A stretch of DNA of 64,000 bases from NCBI RefSeq assembly GCF_009296025.1, contig NZ_CP045178.1:2728001-2792000 (forward strand), written 5' to 3'. Position 1 is the first letter of the stretch, and each line of letters opens with the position of its first letter. The stretch is from Streptomyces tsukubensis (lineage in GTDB: Bacteria > Actinomycetota > Actinomycetes > Streptomycetales > Streptomycetaceae). Positions 34,909-43,483 of this stretch are shown in pieces. The position numbers were made by a program, and so were the translations under genes. The notes beneath the pieces were generated by a model. The model made no database searches. It had not been told where the DNA came from and worked only from the letters and a program-made list of their open reading frames with translations.

Positions 34909-36588
34909 TCACTTCGCGGGCCAGGGCACCTCGGGCGAGCGGTAGTAGGTGATGCCGAGGGCGTCCCACCGGGGCCCCTGGGCGGCGAGCCGCGTCCTGT
35001 AGGTGTCCCAGTCGTGGGTCGCGGGCTTCGACCAGCCCAGTTCCGCGATGCCTGGGAGCCTCGGGAAGGCCATGGTCTCCAAGTCCTGCGACGCCTTGAG
35101 GGTCTCCCCCCACAGCGGGGCCTCGACACCGAGGACCGAGCTGGTGGGGGCGCCCGCGAGGTAGGTCGCGGGGTTCCAGTCGTAGGAGCGCTCGACGCTG
35201 ACGTAGCCGGCCCAGGACAGGCCGAGCTTGGTGTTCTTGTCGTACTTCATGTCGAGGTAGGCGCGGTCGGCGGGCGAGATCACGAGTGGCGTGCCCTTCT
35301 TGGCCGCGTCGACGACCTGCGCGCGCTCGTCGGCGCCGGTGCTGTCGTAGCCCCAGTACTGCGCGACGGCGCCCTTGACGGGGGTCGCCCCGGTCAGCTG
35401 GTGCCAGCCCATGACGGTCTTGCCGTACTTGGTGACGATCGGCTGTATCCGGTTCATGAGGGTCGCGTAGTCCTCGTGACTGGTGGAGTGTGCCTCGTCG
35501 CCGCCGATGTGGATGTACTTGCCGGGGGTGAGCGCGGCCAGTTCGCGGATCACGTCGTCCACGAAGTCGTACGTGACCTCCTTGCCCGCGCACAGCGAGC
35601 TGAAGCCGACCTCGGTCCCCGTGTAGAGCGGCGGGGCGACGCCGTCGCAGTTCAGCTCCGCGTAGGAGGCGAGGGCCGCGTTGGTGTGGCTCGGCATGTC
35701 GATCTCGGGGATCACCTCCAGGTGGCGGGAGGCGGCGTAGCCGACGATCTCCTTGTAGTCGGCCTTCGTGTAGTACCCGCCGGGCCCGCCGCCGACCTCG
35801 GTGGAGCCGCCGTACGTGGTCAGCCGGGGCCAGGAGTCGATGGCGATGCGCCAGCCCTGGTCGTCGCTGAGGTGGAGGTGGAGCTTGTTCATCTTGTAGA
35901 GCGCGAGCTGGTCGATGTAACGCTTGACCTGGCCGACGGTCAGGAAGTGCCGTGACACGTCGAGCATGGCGCCCCGGTAGGCGTAGGCGGGGGTGTCCTC
36001 GATCGTGCCGCCCGCGACCAGCCAAGGACCGCGCTGCCTGCTGTCCGACTCGGCCCGCGCGGGCAGGAGTTGGCGGAGCGTCTGCACGCCGTGGAAGAGC
36101 CCCGCGGGTTTCTTCGCCGTGACGGTGAGGGAGCCGCGTCCGGAGGTCAGCCGGTAGCCCTCGGCTCCGAGGCCCCGCTCGCGCTCCGACAGCTCCAGGC
36201 GGATGGCGTCGCCGCCGTGCCGGGTGGTGACGGGCAGGGCGTAGCCGGTGGAGGGGCGGAGCACCTGGGCGAGGTGGTCCCCGACCTCGCGCGCCTCGCG
36301 TGAGCCCGCGTCGATCCGTATCGCGGTCCTCTTGGTGATCTCGTACGGGGAGCCGTGTGCCCGTACGGAGGAGGGCGCGGGGATGACGCCGGTGAGCGGG
36401 GCGGCCCCCGCACTGGTGCTTTCGCCGCCCGTGGCCGACGCCGGGGCGGCGGCGAGGGCGCCGAGCCCCGCGACGCCGACGAGCAGCAGTGCACCCGCGA
36501 GGCGGGAGACACGGGAGAGGCGCGGTCGTCCGCGCGGGGTGCGGGCGGCGGAAGGCGCGGGTTCTGGCGTGGTGCCGAGCGGTCTCAC
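34909..36588 (-). CDS. Secreted beta-N-acetylhexosaminidase, GH20
   Basis: This is a 559-residue exported glycosidase that releases GlcNAc from chitooligosaccharides. GTG 36588 has AAGGGA 6 bases upstream and is preferred to an ATG at 36774 because the signal peptide (SRVSRLAGALLLVGVAGLGA, cleavage near APASA) follows soon after. The GH20b domain precedes a TIM barrel with MLDVSRHFLTVGQVKRYID and HLHLSDDQGWRIAI. The catalytic pair Asp364-Glu365 lies in HIGGDEAHS, and LGVEAPLWGE closes the active site. A dre-like site is upstream at 36782, fitting DasR control of chitin use. It is the syntenic partner of the S. coelicolor gene beside desD. Confidence 0.93.
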   Translation of the reverse strand: MRPLGTTPEPAPSAARTPRGRPRLSRVSRLAGALLLVGVAGLGALAAAPASATGGESTSAGAAPLTGVIPAPSSVRAHGSPYEITKRTAIRIDAGSREAREVGDHLAQVLRPSTGYALPVTTRHGGDAIRLELSERERGLGAEGYRLTSGRGSLTVTAKKPAGLFHGVQTLRQLLPARAESDSRQRGPWLVAGGTIEDTPAYAYRGAMLDVSRHFLTVGQVKRYIDQLALYKMNKLHLHLSDDQGWRIAIDSWPRLTTYGGSTEVGGGPGGYYTKADYKEIVGYAASRHLEVIPEIDMPSHTNAALASYAELNCDGVAPPLYTGTEVGFSSLCAGKEVTYDFVDDVIRELAALTPGKYIHIGGDEAHSTSHEDYATLMNRIQPIVTKYGKTVMGWHQLTGATPVKGAVAQYWGYDSTGADERAQVVDAAKKGTPLVISPADRAYLDMKYDKNTKLGLSWAGYVSVERSYDWNPATYLAGAPTSSVLGVEAPLWGETLKASQDLETMAFPRLPGIAELGWSKPATHDWDTYRTRLAAQGPRWDALGITYYRSPEVPWPAK

Positions 36589-36781
36589 AAGCGGTCCCTT
36601 CGAGGGTTCGCGTCTGTGTGCCTTCAGGTCCTGCCGGACGGGCCCGGCCGGTGACTTCTGCCGGGCATGCACCCGGAGCCGGGTGCACGTACCCGGAGCC
36701 GGGCTCACACCCGGATCTGGGCGCGCATCCGGATCCGGCTGCCGAACGCACACCATCAGAACCGCACGCCCCACCGCGCGT

Positions 36782-36797
36782 CAAGGTATAGACCACT
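36782..36797. promoter_or_regulatory. dre-like DasR site between hexosaminidase and DUF4429 genes
   Basis: CAAGGTATAGACCACT matches the DasR responsive element ACTGGTCTAGACCACT at 12 of 16 positions, with the whole right half intact. It lies 193 bases upstream of the hexosaminidase start. Two copies of the palindrome CCCGGAGCCGGG (about 36669-36705) lie between it and the gene. Confidence 0.7.
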
Positions 36798-36874
36798 CCC
36801 CCCACCACTCGGGCACGGGTCCCACCCGCCTCAGCGGCCCCAGTGCCCCAACCCCCCAATGGCACAATCCCGTT

Positions 36875-37840
36875 ATGGCGGAAATCATTCAACGCGACGG
36901 AACGTGGACCTTCGAGGGCGAGGTCCTGCGGATCGTGCCCGGCAGGGACAAGAACGTGAGCCTGCTGCGCAGGACGCTGGGTGAAATCGCCGTACCGCTG
37001 GAGTCGTTGGCGGGCATCTCGTTCGAGCAGGGCCGCAAGGCGGGACGTCTGCGACTGCGGCTGCGGGACGGCGCCGACCCGCTGACCCAGGTGGCCGGGG
37101 GCAAGCTCGCGGAGGACTCCGACCCCTACCGGCTGACGGTCGACAACGACCGGTACGGCGTCGCGGAGTACGTGGTGGAGGAGGTCCGCAACGCGCTGCT
37201 GCTCGAACAGGTGCCGCCGGGCCCGAGCGACCGCTACCTGATGCCGGGCCCTTCGGTGCCGCTCTCCGTCTCCGCGGGCGACGGCACGGCGAGCTTCGAC
37301 GGCGACACCGTACGGCTGGCGTGGAACTGGAAGACCGACGACGCCAAGGCGGCCGTGGGTCCGCGCTCTCTCGACCTGGCGGACATCACCGGCGTGCACT
37401 GGCAGCCCTCGGTGGGGCTGGAGAACGGCTGGCTGCGCTTCCTGCTGCCCGGCGTGGCGTCGGGGGCGCCGCCCAAGTACGACGCCAACGCGATCGAGCT
37501 GTGGGGGTTCAAGAGGGACCCGCTGATGGCGCTGGTGGGCGCGGCCGTGCTGGCGAGGCTCGACCACCCGTCGGGGACAGCGCGGCGGGGGGCCTCGCCC
37601 GCGCCGGCGCCCGGTGCGGTGGAGGCGGCGGAGAACCCCCAGGAGGCCGCGGCCGCCGCGCCCCTCGCCAAGCCCCCTGAGCCATCCGTCAACACCGGTA
37701 CCGGCACGGGAACCGCCCCGGCCGAGGACCACGACGTACTGCTGCGCCGCCTGCGTGAGCTGGGCGAGCTGCGGGAGGCGGGAATCCTCACGGAGGAGGA
37801 GTTCGCGACGGCGAAGCGGGCGGTACTGAAGCGGCTGTAG
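36875..37840 (+). CDS. DUF4429 protein with C-terminal SHOCT domain
   Basis: This 321-residue protein begins MAEIIQRDGTWTFEGEVLRI, and its two tandem DUF4429-type beta domains (about residues 5-105 and 125-230) have repeated motifs such as SLLRRTLGEIAVPLESLAGI and SLDLADITGVHWQPS. After a Pro/Ala linker with a TGTGTGT run, a SHOCT motif closes it (LLRRLRELGELREAGILTEEEF, then AKRAVLKRL), a short helical module common in bacterial oligomerising proteins. There is no signal peptide. DUF4429 looks PH-like, but the function is unknown. A 19-bp-stem terminator follows. Confidence 0.88.
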   Translation: MAEIIQRDGTWTFEGEVLRIVPGRDKNVSLLRRTLGEIAVPLESLAGISFEQGRKAGRLRLRLRDGADPLTQVAGGKLAEDSDPYRLTVDNDRYGVAEYVVEEVRNALLLEQVPPGPSDRYLMPGPSVPLSVSAGDGTASFDGDTVRLAWNWKTDDAKAAVGPRSLDLADITGVHWQPSVGLENGWLRFLLPGVASGAPPKYDANAIELWGFKRDPLMALVGAAVLARLDHPSGTARRGASPAPAPGAVEAAENPQEAAAAAPLAKPPEPSVNTGTGTGTAPAEDHDVLLRRLRELGELREAGILTEEEFATAKRAVLKRL

Positions 37841-37903
37841 CCCGGCACCCGCTCAGACCGGCCTGTCGGGGTGCGCTGCCTGGGCCCACGGGTACAGAAG
37901 TAC

Positions 37904-37950
37904 GACGAGGCCCGGCTCCCCCAGTCTGGACGGGGGAGCCGGGCCTCGTC
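37904..37950. terminator. Hairpin terminator between DUF4429 and DUF397 genes
   Basis: The 19-base arm GACGAGGCCCGGCTCCCCC (37904-37922) is perfectly complementary to 37932-37950, with a 9-base loop. It lies between convergent genes and probably acts in both directions. Confidence 0.92.
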
Positions 37951-37965
37951 AGCTCTGCGCCTGGA

Positions 37966-38202
37966 TCAGACCTCGAACCCGCCCGCCTTCACGGCCGTCA
38001 CGAAGTTCGCGAACGAGCCCTTCGGGATGAGCAGCGCGGGGCCCTCCGGGTTCTTCGAGTCCCTGATGCCCCGCAGGCCGGCGAACGGTGCGGCCGCGAG
38101 GTCGGCGACCTCGACGCACTGGCTCTCGCTGCCCCCGCTGTAGGAGGACTTCTTCCAGACAGCGGCCCTGAGCTCCGGTGCCGTCAGGTTGTTGGTGGTC
38201 AC
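37966..38202 (-). CDS. DUF397 protein (AbaA/BldB-neighbourhood type small regulator)
   Basis: This 78-residue protein has the DUF397 signature: WKKSSYSGGSESQCVEVADL, then IRDSKNPEGPALLIPKGSFANFV. GTG 38202 overlaps the stop of the upstream HTH gene (GTGA), so the two are translationally coupled. In Streptomyces, DUF397 proteins are regularly paired with WhiJ-like HTH/DUF5753 regulators. Studies of whiJ suggest that the small partner modulates DNA binding of the HTH protein (known for the family). The paired architecture here is complete. Confidence 0.92.
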   Translation of the reverse strand: MTTNNLTAPELRAAVWKKSSYSGGSESQCVEVADLAAAPFAGLRGIRDSKNPEGPALLIPKGSFANFVTAVKAGGFEV

Positions 38203-39053
38203 TGGGGCGTTCCTTCCAGGTACTCATTGAGAACATCCCGCGACTTGTCGACGGGAAGCGCGATGTTGGCGATTGCGGCGAACTCCTTCTCCAGGAAGGC
38301 CACCTGCTCCGCGTCTTCGGTGTGGTTTCCACCCATGGGGCTGTCGATGGTGGCTACCTTCGCCCACGGATGCTTGTACGACATGATGGTGATGGCACTG
38401 TTCGATGCGTACGTGGGGTGCACGGTGAGCGGGATGAGCTGTAGTTCGACGTTCGGCATTTGCGAGGCGTCGAGCAGCTTGCGGATCTGGTCGCGCATGA
38501 GTGCCGGGCCCGACTCGAATTTGGCGTGCAAGGCCGACTCGGGGACGAGGGCGTGCAGTCTGCCTACTTTGCTCAGAACGGCCTGTCGAGCCTGACGGAT
38601 CGCAACGAGCGTCTCCGCATGTTCGGGCGACACCGCAGTGGGTGCGCGCGTGATCATCTCCCGGACATAGCCAGGTGACTGAAGCAAGCCCGGAATGATC
38701 ACAGGGTGCTGGATCTGTAGCTCGTACGCTTCGGCTTCCAGCTCGATGAAGTCCAGGTAGTTCTGTCCAATGCGCCCTGCGTACGCCGCCCACCAGCCAG
38801 ACCCCAAGGGCTCCTCGGCGACCCGGGCGACCTCTTCGACTCCCTCCGGATCCTCGATGCCGACGACATCGGCCAGCTTCCGGACGTCTTCGCCCGAGAT
38901 CCGGTACGTCCCGCGCAGGATGCGACTCAGCCGGGTGCCGTCCCACTGCATGCGCCTGGCGACCTCACCGGTCTTCGTCGTCCCGATCCAGCGACGCAAC
39001 TGACCGCCAACTCTGCGCCGTTTGATGGTCTGCGTAGCCCGCTTCTGCGTCAT
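38199..39053 (-). CDS. WhiJ-like HTH (XRE) regulator with DUF5753
   Basis: This 284-residue regulator has an N-terminal XRE-type HTH (VGGQLRRWIGTTKTGEVARR, then TRLSRILRGTYRISGEDVRK) and a C-terminal DUF5753 ligand-like domain (YLDFIELEAEAYELQIQHPV, PGLLQSPGYVREMI, LIPLTVHPTYASN). ATG 39053 is the conserved start. A perfect palindrome CTGCGTC-ATA-GACGCAG covers it, suggesting autoregulation at the start codon. It is coupled to the DUF397 gene downstream and is divergent from an ATPase-containing cluster. The set (HTH + DUF397 + anti-sigma-like ATPase) is the whiJ/abaA-type module repeated in streptomycete genomes. Confidence 0.92.
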   Translation of the reverse strand: MTQKRATQTIKRRRVGGQLRRWIGTTKTGEVARRMQWDGTRLSRILRGTYRISGEDVRKLADVVGIEDPEGVEEVARVAEEPLGSGWWAAYAGRIGQNYLDFIELEAEAYELQIQHPVIIPGLLQSPGYVREMITRAPTAVSPEHAETLVAIRQARQAVLSKVGRLHALVPESALHAKFESGPALMRDQIRKLLDASQMPNVELQLIPLTVHPTYASNSAITIMSYKHPWAKVATIDSPMGGNHTEDAEQVAFLEKEFAAIANIALPVDKSRDVLNEYLEGTPQ

Positions 39054-39123
39054 AGACGCAGTTTGGCACGTCGAAAACGCAAGAGGCCATGGGTACGAGT
39101 GTTCGCCCACTTTGGCACTTCGA
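39045..39123. promoter_or_regulatory. Palindrome over the HTH start codon plus two direct repeats
   Basis: CTGCGTCATAGACGCAG (39045-39061) is a perfect 7+3+7 palindrome that includes the start codon of the HTH gene. Upstream, TTTGGCAC(G/T)TCGA occurs at 39062-39074 and 39111-39123, 49 bases apart in the same orientation. The divergent gap to 39321 holds no other gene. Confidence 0.75.
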
Positions 39124-39321
39124 GTGGCAGGCTTGCGAGTCGACCGCCAAAAGGAGCAAGCTAGCCCACGACAGACATGACTGCCCATCAGGTCATGGTC
39201 ATTCGTGACGCCCAGCCATGTCCGCCGCCGCTCGCCCCGGGCCGCTGACCCGGGAAGGCCAGCCCTCCCACCCCGTGAGCGCGGACCTCTCCCCCCTCCT
39301 CCGACGAAGCCAAGGCCGCTG

Positions 39322-39861
39322 ATGACGAGCCAGAGCGCCACCCCCGCCTCCAGTGCCTCCAATACCCCCACCGCTTCCACCACCTGGATAGATCTCGACA
39401 CCGCCCCCGCCCGGACGCTCCAGCCCCACGCACCGCACATCGCGCCCGGCCGGGCCATCCAGCTCATGAAGTTCCGCAGCGAGCAGGTGCAGCGGCGGCT
39501 CGCGGCGTTGCGGGTCAGCGGTCGTGTCCCCCGGATCGCCCTGTACGCCCGCACGGTGAACGGACAGGACCCGGACCGCTCCTTGAACGCGGCCCGGGAG
39601 TTCACCGAGCGGATGGAGTGGCGGGTCGGCCGCGAGCAGACCTTCACCGACTGCCTCAGCCTGACGACCGCCCCCGAGTGCCGCTACGGCTGGTCGCGGA
39701 TAAGGCTGCGGGTCAAGGGCGGGTTCGTTGACGGAGTCGTGGCGGTGGCCTGGGCCGCCGTCAGCCCGCGACCCGACGAGTACGAGACCGAACTGAATTG
39801 GTTCACCCTGCACAGCGGCTTCATCGCCCTGGTGCACGCCGAGAACGTGGTGCCGAAGTGA
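39322..39861 (+). CDS. Conserved hypothetical protein of the WhiJ/AbaA-type cluster
   Basis: This is a 179-residue soluble protein without a recognised domain. ATG 39322 (AAGG 7 bases upstream) starts a Ser/Thr/Ala-rich tail. Conserved-looking sequence begins at WIDLDTAPARTL and includes RVSGRVPRIALYARTVNGQD, FTDCLSLTTAPECRYGWSRI and ELNWFTLHSGFIALVHAENV. It is followed 47 bases later by an ATPase-domain gene in the same direction, and it is divergent from the HTH regulator. It could be a recombinase-like or regulatory accessory protein, but no catalytic motif is visible. Confidence 0.7.
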   Translation: MTSQSATPASSASNTPTASTTWIDLDTAPARTLQPHAPHIAPGRAIQLMKFRSEQVQRRLAALRVSGRVPRIALYARTVNGQDPDRSLNAAREFTERMEWRVGREQTFTDCLSLTTAPECRYGWSRIRLRVKGGFVDGVVAVAWAAVSPRPDEYETELNWFTLHSGFIALVHAENVVPK

Positions 39862-39908
39862 GGCCGCCACCCGGCTTGGCGCGGGCCGGCTCACCGAAAG
39901 GCAACGGC

Positions 39909-40535
39909 ATGATCGTCGGAACAGTCGAAGAGCTGGGGCTCGCACCCGAGGCCGTACGGGACGACCTGGCCCTTAGTATCCGGCGTGACCCCAGGCCCGA
40001 GGGTGAGCCGATCGCCGCACACGAGGGCCGGTGGGTCGGCCGCCTCCGCCGGATCAGCACGGCGAAGCTGCGTCACTGGGGAATCCCCGGCCTCGCCGAC
40101 GACGTGGCAAGCGTGATCAGCGAGCTTGTCACCAACGCGCTGTTGCACGGGAAGGGTGACCGGGTCGCCTTCCGGTTTCTCCTCGGCGCACACGTACTCG
40201 CGCTCGAAGTGGACGACGGTTCCCCCGGTCGGGCGCGCGTCAAGGAAGCGGATGCGTACGACGAGAACGGCCGCGGCCTGTTCATCGTCAACGCGCTGTC
40301 CACCCTGTGCGGCGTGAGTCCCGACGGGACCAGGACCTGGTGCACCTTCGCGATCCCGGCCCCCACCATTCCGCGTGAAGCCTCGGCGGAGCCACTGTCC
40401 GCGCAAGGAGAGGCGGGCCTGGGCGACCTACGAAGCGTGGCCCTGGCCACCGAAGACGTCCCCGGTCAGGACGTGATCGTGATCGACAGGAACGTGCTGG
40501 ACCTCGCGGTACTCGTGGCCGGTGATGAGGCATGA
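39909..40535 (+). CDS. Anti-sigma-factor-like ATP-binding protein (HATPase_c, AbaA-cluster type)
   Basis: This is a 208-residue protein with a GHKL-type ATPase domain: DDVASVISELVTNALLHGKG (N box), LALEVDDGSPGRA (D box, G1-like) and ENGRGLFIVNALSTLCGV (G2-like), as in SpoIIAB/RsbW-type serine kinases. ATG 39909 has AAAGG 8 bases upstream. Such proteins in the whiJ/abaA-type modules are thought to affect development and antibiotic production (known for related loci). The stop overlaps the next gene's start (ATGA). Whether it phosphorylates an anti-anti-sigma factor cannot be judged here; no such partner lies adjacent. Confidence 0.87.
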   Translation: MIVGTVEELGLAPEAVRDDLALSIRRDPRPEGEPIAAHEGRWVGRLRRISTAKLRHWGIPGLADDVASVISELVTNALLHGKGDRVAFRFLLGAHVLALEVDDGSPGRARVKEADAYDENGRGLFIVNALSTLCGVSPDGTRTWCTFAIPAPTIPREASAEPLSAQGEAGLGDLRSVALATEDVPGQDVIVIDRNVLDLAVLVAGDEA

Positions 40536-40996
40536 GCGGAGTGATCGACATGGGCGCGCACCTCACCTCCCGGACGCGGGACCCCGGCGCACCGCCCGCC
40601 ACGACACCCCCCGTCACGCTGCTACACGCCAGGACGGCATACGACTACGAGTTCATCGCCGCCCGCCTGCACGACCAGTACCTCCTCCACACCAGCGTCG
40701 CCGTCTCCGTCTTCCGCACCCCGCTGCTCGCCGTGCCCGTCGGCGGGCGGCGGCGCGGTGGCGGCATGGAGGCCGGGCCGGTCGGCTTGGCCCTCGCGAT
40801 CCGCGATGCCCTGCTGGAACGCGACGGATTCCCGGGCCTGCGTATCCGTGCCATCCGCTCCTGGGATGAGCCGCTCCACTGGGTCGTGGAATGGGGCGAG
40901 CACCCGCCCACCCACGCCACCGACCAAGAGCGGGCGCGCTTCTACGGCGTCCGCGACCGCACACGGCCTTCGTGGCCACCCCCGGGCGCTTCCTGA
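40532..40996 (+). CDS. Conserved hypothetical protein coupled to the ATPase gene
   Basis: This 154-residue protein overlaps the preceding gene by ATGA and must be co-translated with it. After a Pro/Thr-rich start, its core reads TAYDYEFIAARLHDQYLLHT, SVAVSVFRTPLLAVPVGG, LALAIRDALLERDGFPGLRI and LHWVVEWGEHPP. No catalytic motif stands out. It may belong to the DUF6302-like small proteins that accompany these regulatory modules, but I am not certain of that name. There is no signal peptide or membrane segment. Confidence 0.72.
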   Translation: MSGVIDMGAHLTSRTRDPGAPPATTPPVTLLHARTAYDYEFIAARLHDQYLLHTSVAVSVFRTPLLAVPVGGRRRGGGMEAGPVGLALAIRDALLERDGFPGLRIRAIRSWDEPLHWVVEWGEHPPTHATDQERARFYGVRDRTRPSWPPPGAS

Positions 40997-41249
40997 CCAC
41001 CCCCGCCGCGTGAGCACGGGGCGTACGGGACGGGGCTTGCCCAGATCAGCAGCACCAGCCCCTCCGCCCGTACGCCCCTTCCGTACGCCGTCGCCGTATG
41101 CGTCGCCGCACGCCGCTGCCACTCCCCCACACGCCTCTCCCACCCCTGCCACACCTCTCGTGCACCCTCCCGCCCCGGAAATAGCACAAGCTTGCCCGAT
41201 TTCGGGCAGATTTCTTGCGCATGTGCTCCGCGAACCCCAGTATCGACGG

Positions 41250-41534
41250 GTGCCCGAACGCCGTACGGACCGTGACCCTCACGACGACCTCGTCGACCAC
41301 CTGGTGCGCTCCACGCCGCTGAACCGCGGCGAGGCGAGCCGGGTGATCATGGACGTACTGGCGTACTTCGACGAGACCACCGACGAGTACGTGCGCCGCC
41401 GCCACCGCGAGCTCCAGGCGAAGGGGCACACCAATCCGGAGATCTTCGAGCGGATCGCGGACGAGCTGCCGCGCCGCGCGGTGGCGCCGCAGCACCTGTC
41501 GCTGCGGCAGTTGCGCCGCGTCGTCTACGGCTGA
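41250..41534 (+). CDS. Small conserved protein upstream of glmS
   Basis: This is a 94-residue helical, charged protein: DPHDDLVDHLVRSTPLNRGE, ASRVIMDVLAYFDETTDEYV, HRELQAKGHTNPEIFERIADE and a basic end LSLRQLRRVVYG. GTG 41250 is chosen since conserved sequence begins there. It lacks a good ribosome binding site, and GTG 41223 is an alternative. A small hairpin (gcccgatttcgggc, about 41194-41207) lies just upstream. It lies 60 bases before glmS in the same direction and keeps that position in related genomes (recalled). The function is unknown. Confidence 0.72.
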   Translation: MPERRTDRDPHDDLVDHLVRSTPLNRGEASRVIMDVLAYFDETTDEYVRRRHRELQAKGHTNPEIFERIADELPRRAVAPQHLSLRQLRRVVYG

Positions 41535-41594
41535 GCCGCCTCCGCGGCACACGCCGTACGGGCACACACCACGACCAGGAGGGGCAGAGACTCT

Positions 41595-43418
41595 ATGTGC
41601 GGAATTGTCGGCTACATCGGCAGGCGGGACGTGGCCCCGCTGCTGCTCGAAGGGCTCCAGCGGCTGGAGTACCGGGGGTACGACTCGGCGGGCGTCGTCA
41701 TCACGAGCCCCAAGGCGAAATCACCCGAACTGAGGATGGTCAAGGCCAAGGGCCGGGTGCGCGAGCTGGAGGCCAGGATCCCCAAGCGGTTCGCCGGCAC
41801 GACCGGCATCGCGCACACCCGCTGGGCCACCCACGGCGCGCCGAGCGACGAGAACGCCCACCCGCACCTCGACGCGGACAACAAGGTCGCCGTCGTCCAC
41901 AACGGCATCATCGACAACGCCGACGAACTGCGCGCCAAGCTCGCCGCCGATGGGGTGGTCTTCCAGTCGGAGACCGACACCGAGGTCCTGACCCACCTGA
42001 TCGCGCGCTCGGACGCGAAGACGCTTGAGGAGCGGATCCGTACCGCCCTCCAGTCGGTCGAGGGCACCTACGGGATCGCCGTCATGCACGCCGACTTCGC
42101 GGACCGCATCGTCGTCGCGCGCAACGGCTCGCCCGTCGTCCTCGGCATCGGTGACAAGGAGATGTTCGTCGCCTCCGACGTCGCCGCGCTCGTCGCCCAC
42201 ACCCGCCAGGTCGTCACCCTCGGGGACGGCGAGATGGCCACCATCAAGGCCGACGACTTCCGCACCTACACCACCGAGGGCTCGCGTACGACGGCCACGC
42301 CGACCACCGTGGAGTGGGAGGCCGAGTCGTACGACATGGGCGGCCACGACACGTACATGCACAAGGAGATCTCGGAGCAGCCCGACGCGGTGGACCGGGT
42401 GCTGCGCGGCCGGATCGACGACCGCTTCTCCACGGTCCGCCTCGACGGCCTCAACCTGGACGCCAGGGACGCGCGCACCATCCGCCGTATCAAGATCCTC
42501 GGCTGCGGCACCTCGTACCACGCGGGTCAGATCGGCGCCCAGCTCATCGAGGAGATCGCACGGATCCCCGCCGACGCGGAGCCGGCATCCGAGTTCCGCT
42601 ACCGCAACCCTGTGGTGGACCCCGACACCCTCTACGTCGCCGTCTCCCAGTCCGGCGAGACCTACGACGTCCTCGCCGCCGTCCAGGAGCTGAAGCGCAA
42701 GGGCGGTCAGGTCCTCGGCGTCGTCAACGTCGTGGGCTCCGCCATCGCCCGCGAGACGGACGGCGGTGTGTACGTGCACGCGGGGCCCGAGGTCTGCGTG
42801 GTCTCCACCAAGTGCTTCACCAACACCACGGTCGCCTTCGCGCTGCTCGCCCTGCATCTCGGCCGGATCCGCGACCTGTCGGTGGCGGACGGCAAGCGGA
42901 TCATCGCGGGGCTGCGCAGGCTGCCCGAGCAGATCACCGAGATCCTCGCGGGCGAGGACGAGGTCAAGGCGCTCGCGGGCAACTACGCCGACGCCAAGTC
43001 GATGATGTTCATCGGCCGGGTGCGGGGCTGCCCGGTGGCGCGGGAGGCTTCGCTGAAGCTCAAGGAGGTCTCGTACATCCACGCGGAGGCCTACCCGGCC
43101 TCCGAGCTGAAGCACGGCCCGCTCGCGCTGATCGAGCCCGCGCTGCCGACGGTCGCGATCGTGCCCGACGACGAACTGCTGGAGAAGAACCGCGCGGCGC
43201 TCGAAGAGATCAAGGCCCGTGACGGGCGGATCCTCGCGGTGGCCCACGCCCCGCAGGAACGGGCCGACCACACCATCGTCGTACCGAAGAACGAGACCGA
43301 GCTGGACCCGATCCTGATGGGCATCCCGCTCCAGCTCTTCGCCTACCACACGGCTCTCGCACTCGGCCGTGACATCGACAAGCCGCGCAACCTGGCGAAG
43401 TCGGTCACGGTCGAGTAG
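41595..43418 (+). CDS. glmS: Glutamine-fructose-6-phosphate aminotransferase (isomerizing)
   Basis: This 607-residue enzyme makes glucosamine-6-phosphate for cell-wall precursors. The N-terminal class II amidotransferase has catalytic Cys2 (MCGIVGYIG, exposed after Met removal), RGYDSAG, THTRWATHG-like AHTRWATHG and HNGIIDN. Two SIS isomerase domains follow (ILGCGTSYHAG, VSQSGETYD; RGCPVAREASLKLKE, EAYPASELKHGPLALI) and the conserved C-terminus ends NLAKSVTVE. AGGAGG lies upstream of ATG 41595. Streptomycetes often have a second glmS, and this adpA-linked copy is probably the development-associated one, by synteny. Confidence 0.96.
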   Translation: MCGIVGYIGRRDVAPLLLEGLQRLEYRGYDSAGVVITSPKAKSPELRMVKAKGRVRELEARIPKRFAGTTGIAHTRWATHGAPSDENAHPHLDADNKVAVVHNGIIDNADELRAKLAADGVVFQSETDTEVLTHLIARSDAKTLEERIRTALQSVEGTYGIAVMHADFADRIVVARNGSPVVLGIGDKEMFVASDVAALVAHTRQVVTLGDGEMATIKADDFRTYTTEGSRTTATPTTVEWEAESYDMGGHDTYMHKEISEQPDAVDRVLRGRIDDRFSTVRLDGLNLDARDARTIRRIKILGCGTSYHAGQIGAQLIEEIARIPADAEPASEFRYRNPVVDPDTLYVAVSQSGETYDVLAAVQELKRKGGQVLGVVNVVGSAIARETDGGVYVHAGPEVCVVSTKCFTNTTVAFALLALHLGRIRDLSVADGKRIIAGLRRLPEQITEILAGEDEVKALAGNYADAKSMMFIGRVRGCPVAREASLKLKEVSYIHAEAYPASELKHGPLALIEPALPTVAIVPDDELLEKNRAALEEIKARDGRILAVAHAPQERADHTIVVPKNETELDPILMGIPLQLFAYHTALALGRDIDKPRNLAKSVTVE

Positions 43419-43450
43419 CGGTCCCGCTCCGACAACCGCTCGGGCCGCTC

Positions 43451-43483
43451 GGGCCGCTCGGGGACCGGCGGTCCGAGCGGCCC
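43451..43483. terminator. Terminator after glmS
   Basis: GGGCCGCTCGG (43451-43461) pairs with CCGAGCGGCCC (43473-43483) over an 11-base loop, 32 bases after the glmS stop. A second gggccgctcgg copy precedes it. Confidence 0.85.

Noticed and set aside
41580..41594. glmS ribozyme/riboswitch
   Set aside because: Only 60 bases separate glmS from the previous gene, too short for the ribozyme, and no glmS-ribozyme core is visible.
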